Source of the DNA: Actinomycetales bacterium
GTDB taxonomy: Bacteria > Actinomycetota > Actinomycetes > Actinomycetales > BWSM-131
Assembly: GCA_030149025.1 (NCBI GenBank)
Contig: JASBSH010000154.1
Location: forward strand, 1-7,282
Direction of reading: 5' to 3'
DNA: 7,282 nt
Of this stretch, positions 5,429-7,282 are shown one piece after another; positions within the stretch are counted from its first letter, which is position 1; each line of letters opens with the position of its first letter. A model generated the notes under the pieces. That model was not told where the DNA came from, made no database searches, and saw only the letters and a program-made list of their open reading frames with translations. A program made the position numbers and the translations under genes.

Positions 5429-6459
5429 CTACTTGCCCGCAGCCTTTGCGGCGACCAGATCATCGAGGAGCTCCTCCCACCGCCGGGCGATCGCCTCGAC
5501 GTCGTAGGACGCCGCCTTCCGCAACGCTGCGGCCCCCATGGCCTGCCTGAGCTCGTGTTGCTGCATCAGTCGTCTCATCGCCCCGGCGAGAGCCGGCACG
5601 TCGCCGGGCGGGACGAGCAGCCCGTCCTGGCCATGCGTAATGAGCTCGCTTGGGCCTGTGGGGCAGTCGAAGCTGAGCACCGGAAGGCCTGCGCGCATGG
5701 CTTCGAGGACGACCATCGGAAAGCCTTCGTACCGCGAGCTGAGGACGAAGACGGATGCCTTGGGGAGCTCGCGATCCAACTTCGTGGACATGCCCATCAG
5801 ACGTACCCGACCCTTGACGCCCAGGTGCCTGATCTGCTCCAGGAGCTGGCTGCGCCGGTCCCCCGCTCCGTAGATCCTCAGACTCCACTCGGGTTCCTGC
5901 TGGGCAACGAGGGCGAACGCGTCGAGGAGGAGGTCGAATCCCTTGGGGGCGGTCAGGCGTCCCGCTGCGACGACGACCGGCGCTGTCGACGTCGAGGGCG
6001 GGACGTTCGTTCTCGGTACGCCGTTGGGGATGGTTGCGCCACCCTCACCAGCGCCGGCCGGCACACCAAGGCGGCAAGCATGTTCAGGGCCGGGCGCGTG
6101 GTGATGAGAACCCCGTCGGTCGCGGAGCGGAGGTAGCGCAGAAGGCTACGGTCCACGGTCGGATCCCATCGGCGGAACCGCGCGTCGAGGACGTGCGGGC
6201 CCGGCGAGGGGAGCCGGCGTGCGCCTCGCAAGAGGCGGCGTGACTCCGGGTCGGCCCAGGGGCGGCCGTCGGACCGCAGTTCGGTGAGCGGCGTGAGGGT
6301 CACACGCGGGTCGTTCGGCAGGCGCGGCTCGGCGATGTGCCGGTAGACGCTGGCGATCTCCACGTCGTGCCTGGAGGCAAGTGCGTTGGCCTGGTTGATG
6401 ACGGTCCGGGCCGTGCCACCTGCCGCGTAGGCGTTGAACAGCAGGTACCGGATCCGCAT
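5429..6459 (-). pseudogene. GT4-family glycosyltransferase disrupted by an internal out-of-frame deletion
   Basis: The N-terminal piece (6459 to about 6034, 142 codons) begins 'MRIRYLLFNAYAAGGTARTV', with the GGxxR start typical of GT4 enzymes, and reaches 'LITTRPALNMLAALV' and 'LVRVAQ'. The C-terminal piece (about 6031 to 5429) is in another frame. It begins 'IPNGVPRTN', then has 'VVAAGRLTAPKGFDLLLDAF' and the donor-site E-x7-E motif in 'YEGFPMVVLEAMRAGLPV', and ends at TAG 5429-5431. In intact relatives about 60 or more residues separate these blocks; here they meet at about 6031-6034. A ribosome site (AGGGAG at 6467-6472, 7 nt before the ATG) remains. An intact version would transfer a nucleotide-sugar-derived residue to a glycan or lipid. 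Translation beyond the junction runs out of frame to a stop at 5953, so no full enzyme is made. The C-terminal half alone from 6064 is unlikely to function. Confidence 0.85.
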
Positions 6460-6466
6460 CGGCGCG

Positions 6467-6472
6467 CTCCCT
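6467..6472 (-). promoter_or_regulatory. Ribosome binding site of the broken GT4 gene
   Basis: AGGGAG on the minus strand lies 7 nt before the ATG at 6459. It selects that start over the in-frame ATG at 6507, which would add 16 non-conserved residues. Confidence 0.6.
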
Positions 6473-6583
6473 GCCTGGGCGTGGGTTCCCCAGATGTCGG
6501 CATCCAACCCCGTGTGGGCACTCCCCGGCCAGGTGTTGTGCCTGCACCGGCAACAGGGTGTGAGTGGCGCAGCACGACCGCGG

Positions 6584-7282
6584 TCAGTACCCGACGAACT
6601 CCTCGAAGTGCACCCTGGAGGCGTCCACCCCCAGGGCGTGCAGGGCGCTGCGGACGGAGTCGACCATCATCGGCGGACCGGTGACATACCAGGTACGGTC
6701 CAGGTCCTTGACCTTCTTCTTGATGACCGTCTCGTCGATCAAGCCGAACTGCGTGCCCAGCGTCAGCCGCGGGTTGCCGCGCGCCATCTCATCGAGCTCG
6801 CGGAGGTATGCGGCAGACCGCGCGTTCCAGTTGGCGTACAGCAGGGTGATCCGGGGACCATCGGCGCCATCGCTGTCCAGGGACCGCAGCATGCTGACGA
6901 AGGGAGTGACACCGATGCCTCCGGCCACCAGCACCACCGGACGCGCCGATTGGCGTGGCAGCGTGTAGAACCCATGCGGCCCCTCGATCTGCAGCTCGGA
7001 TCCCAGGTCGAGCTCCCGCAGCGTCCGCTTGAACCCGCTGCCGGTCTCCCGGAAGGCGATCGAGACCCTCTCCTCGTCCACGGCCGAGGAGACGATCGAG
7101 AACACGCGCGAGCGTCCCTTGGCGTCTCGGTGCAGCAGCTTCGACACCCGGACCTGCAAATACTGTCCGGCATCGAAGACGAAACCCTCGGGACGCGCGA
7201 ACGACACCTCCAGGGTGTTCTCCGCGACCTGCCTGCGGTCCGTCAGCACGGTGGTGAAGATCCGCCGCCGCCGTCGCAGCCT
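6584..7282 (-). CDS. FAD/NAD(P)-binding oxidoreductase of the ferredoxin-NADP reductase type, C-terminal part
   Basis: The frame is open from the right edge to TGA at 6584-6586, giving 232 residues. Counting from the GTG at 7249, the FAD site is 'GRSRVFSIVS' (45-54, the R-x-F-S form of RxYS). The phosphate-binding 'EGPHGFYTL' is at 89-97, the NAD(P) loop 'LVAGGIGVTPFVSMLR' at 107-122, 'WYVTGPPMMV' at 187-196, and the C-terminal 'FEEFVGY' at 215-221. These are the two domains of FNR-like flavoprotein reductases, which pass electrons between NAD(P)H and an iron-sulfur or haem partner. The GTG at 7249 has no ribosome site, and the frame continues upstream through 'RLRRRRRIFTTV', so the true start lies outside the window. 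The basic stretch may follow a membrane helix. The partner is unknown. The stop is 125 nt upstream of the broken GT4 start, on the same strand. Confidence 0.88.
   Translation of the reverse strand, partial: RLRRRRRIFTTVLTDRRQVAENTLEVSFARPEGFVFDAGQYLQVRVSKLLHRDAKGRSRVFSIVSSAVDEERVSIAFRETGSGFKRTLRELDLGSELQIEGPHGFYTLPRQSARPVVLVAGGIGVTPFVSMLRSLDSDGADGPRITLLYANWNARSAAYLRELDEMARGNPRLTLGTQFGLIDETVIKKKVKDLDRTWYVTGPPMMVDSVRSALHALGVDASRVHFEEFVGY

Noticed and set aside
5291..6136. Plus-strand open frame of 281 codons
   Set aside because: It overlaps the galE remnant end and the opposite-strand GT4 pseudogene. No domain is seen, and it is explained as a shadow frame.

Overview
The window is high-GC DNA with an actinobacterial gene set. 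The clearest markers are a WhiB-family iron-sulfur regulator of the WhiB/WhiB2/WhmD type and a divergent cofD-cofE (fbiA-fbiB) pair for coenzyme F420. Genus cannot be fixed from sequence alone. A member of Micrococcales, Kineosporiales or a nearby order would fit, but that is only a guess.

Layout. Positions 1-813 (minus) hold the N-terminal part of a family 2 glycosyltransferase that runs off the left edge. It lies 7 nt downstream of whiB (821-1108, minus), so the two are probably co-transcribed. A 407-nt divergent region (1109-1515) separates whiB from cofD. It carries a good whiB promoter candidate, three perfect palindromes and a 20-bp tandem duplication. On the plus strand cofD (1516-2505) and cofE (2505-3536) overlap by one base. 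They make the phosphoenolpyruvate/phospholactate transferase and the gamma-glutamyl ligase steps of F420 synthesis. This cofE product lacks the nitroreductase-like domain usually fused in actinobacterial FbiB and ends in about 95 unfamiliar residues.

From 3537 to about 6460 the window looks accessory or decaying. It contains a stand-alone Orc1/Cdc6-like AAA ATPase (3588-4760, minus) with its own promoter. Next comes a galE-type epimerase remnant (about 4838-5396, plus), which lacks its N-terminal Rossmann part and C-terminus and carries a one-base frameshift and a nonsense codon. Then comes a GT4 glycosyltransferase (5429-6459, minus) broken by an internal out-of-frame deletion. The right end (6584-7282, minus) is the C-terminal part of a ferredoxin/flavodoxin-NADP reductase-like oxidoreductase that continues beyond the window.

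How the genes work together. WhiB (regulation) and F420 synthesis share a control region, which is a conserved actinobacterial arrangement. The two broken carbohydrate genes suggest loss of a cell-surface sugar function. I found no defence island, CRISPR array, RNA gene or complete mobile element. The points most worth following are the missing F420 reductase domain, the palindrome cluster before cofD, and the ATPase gene placed beside a galE stump.
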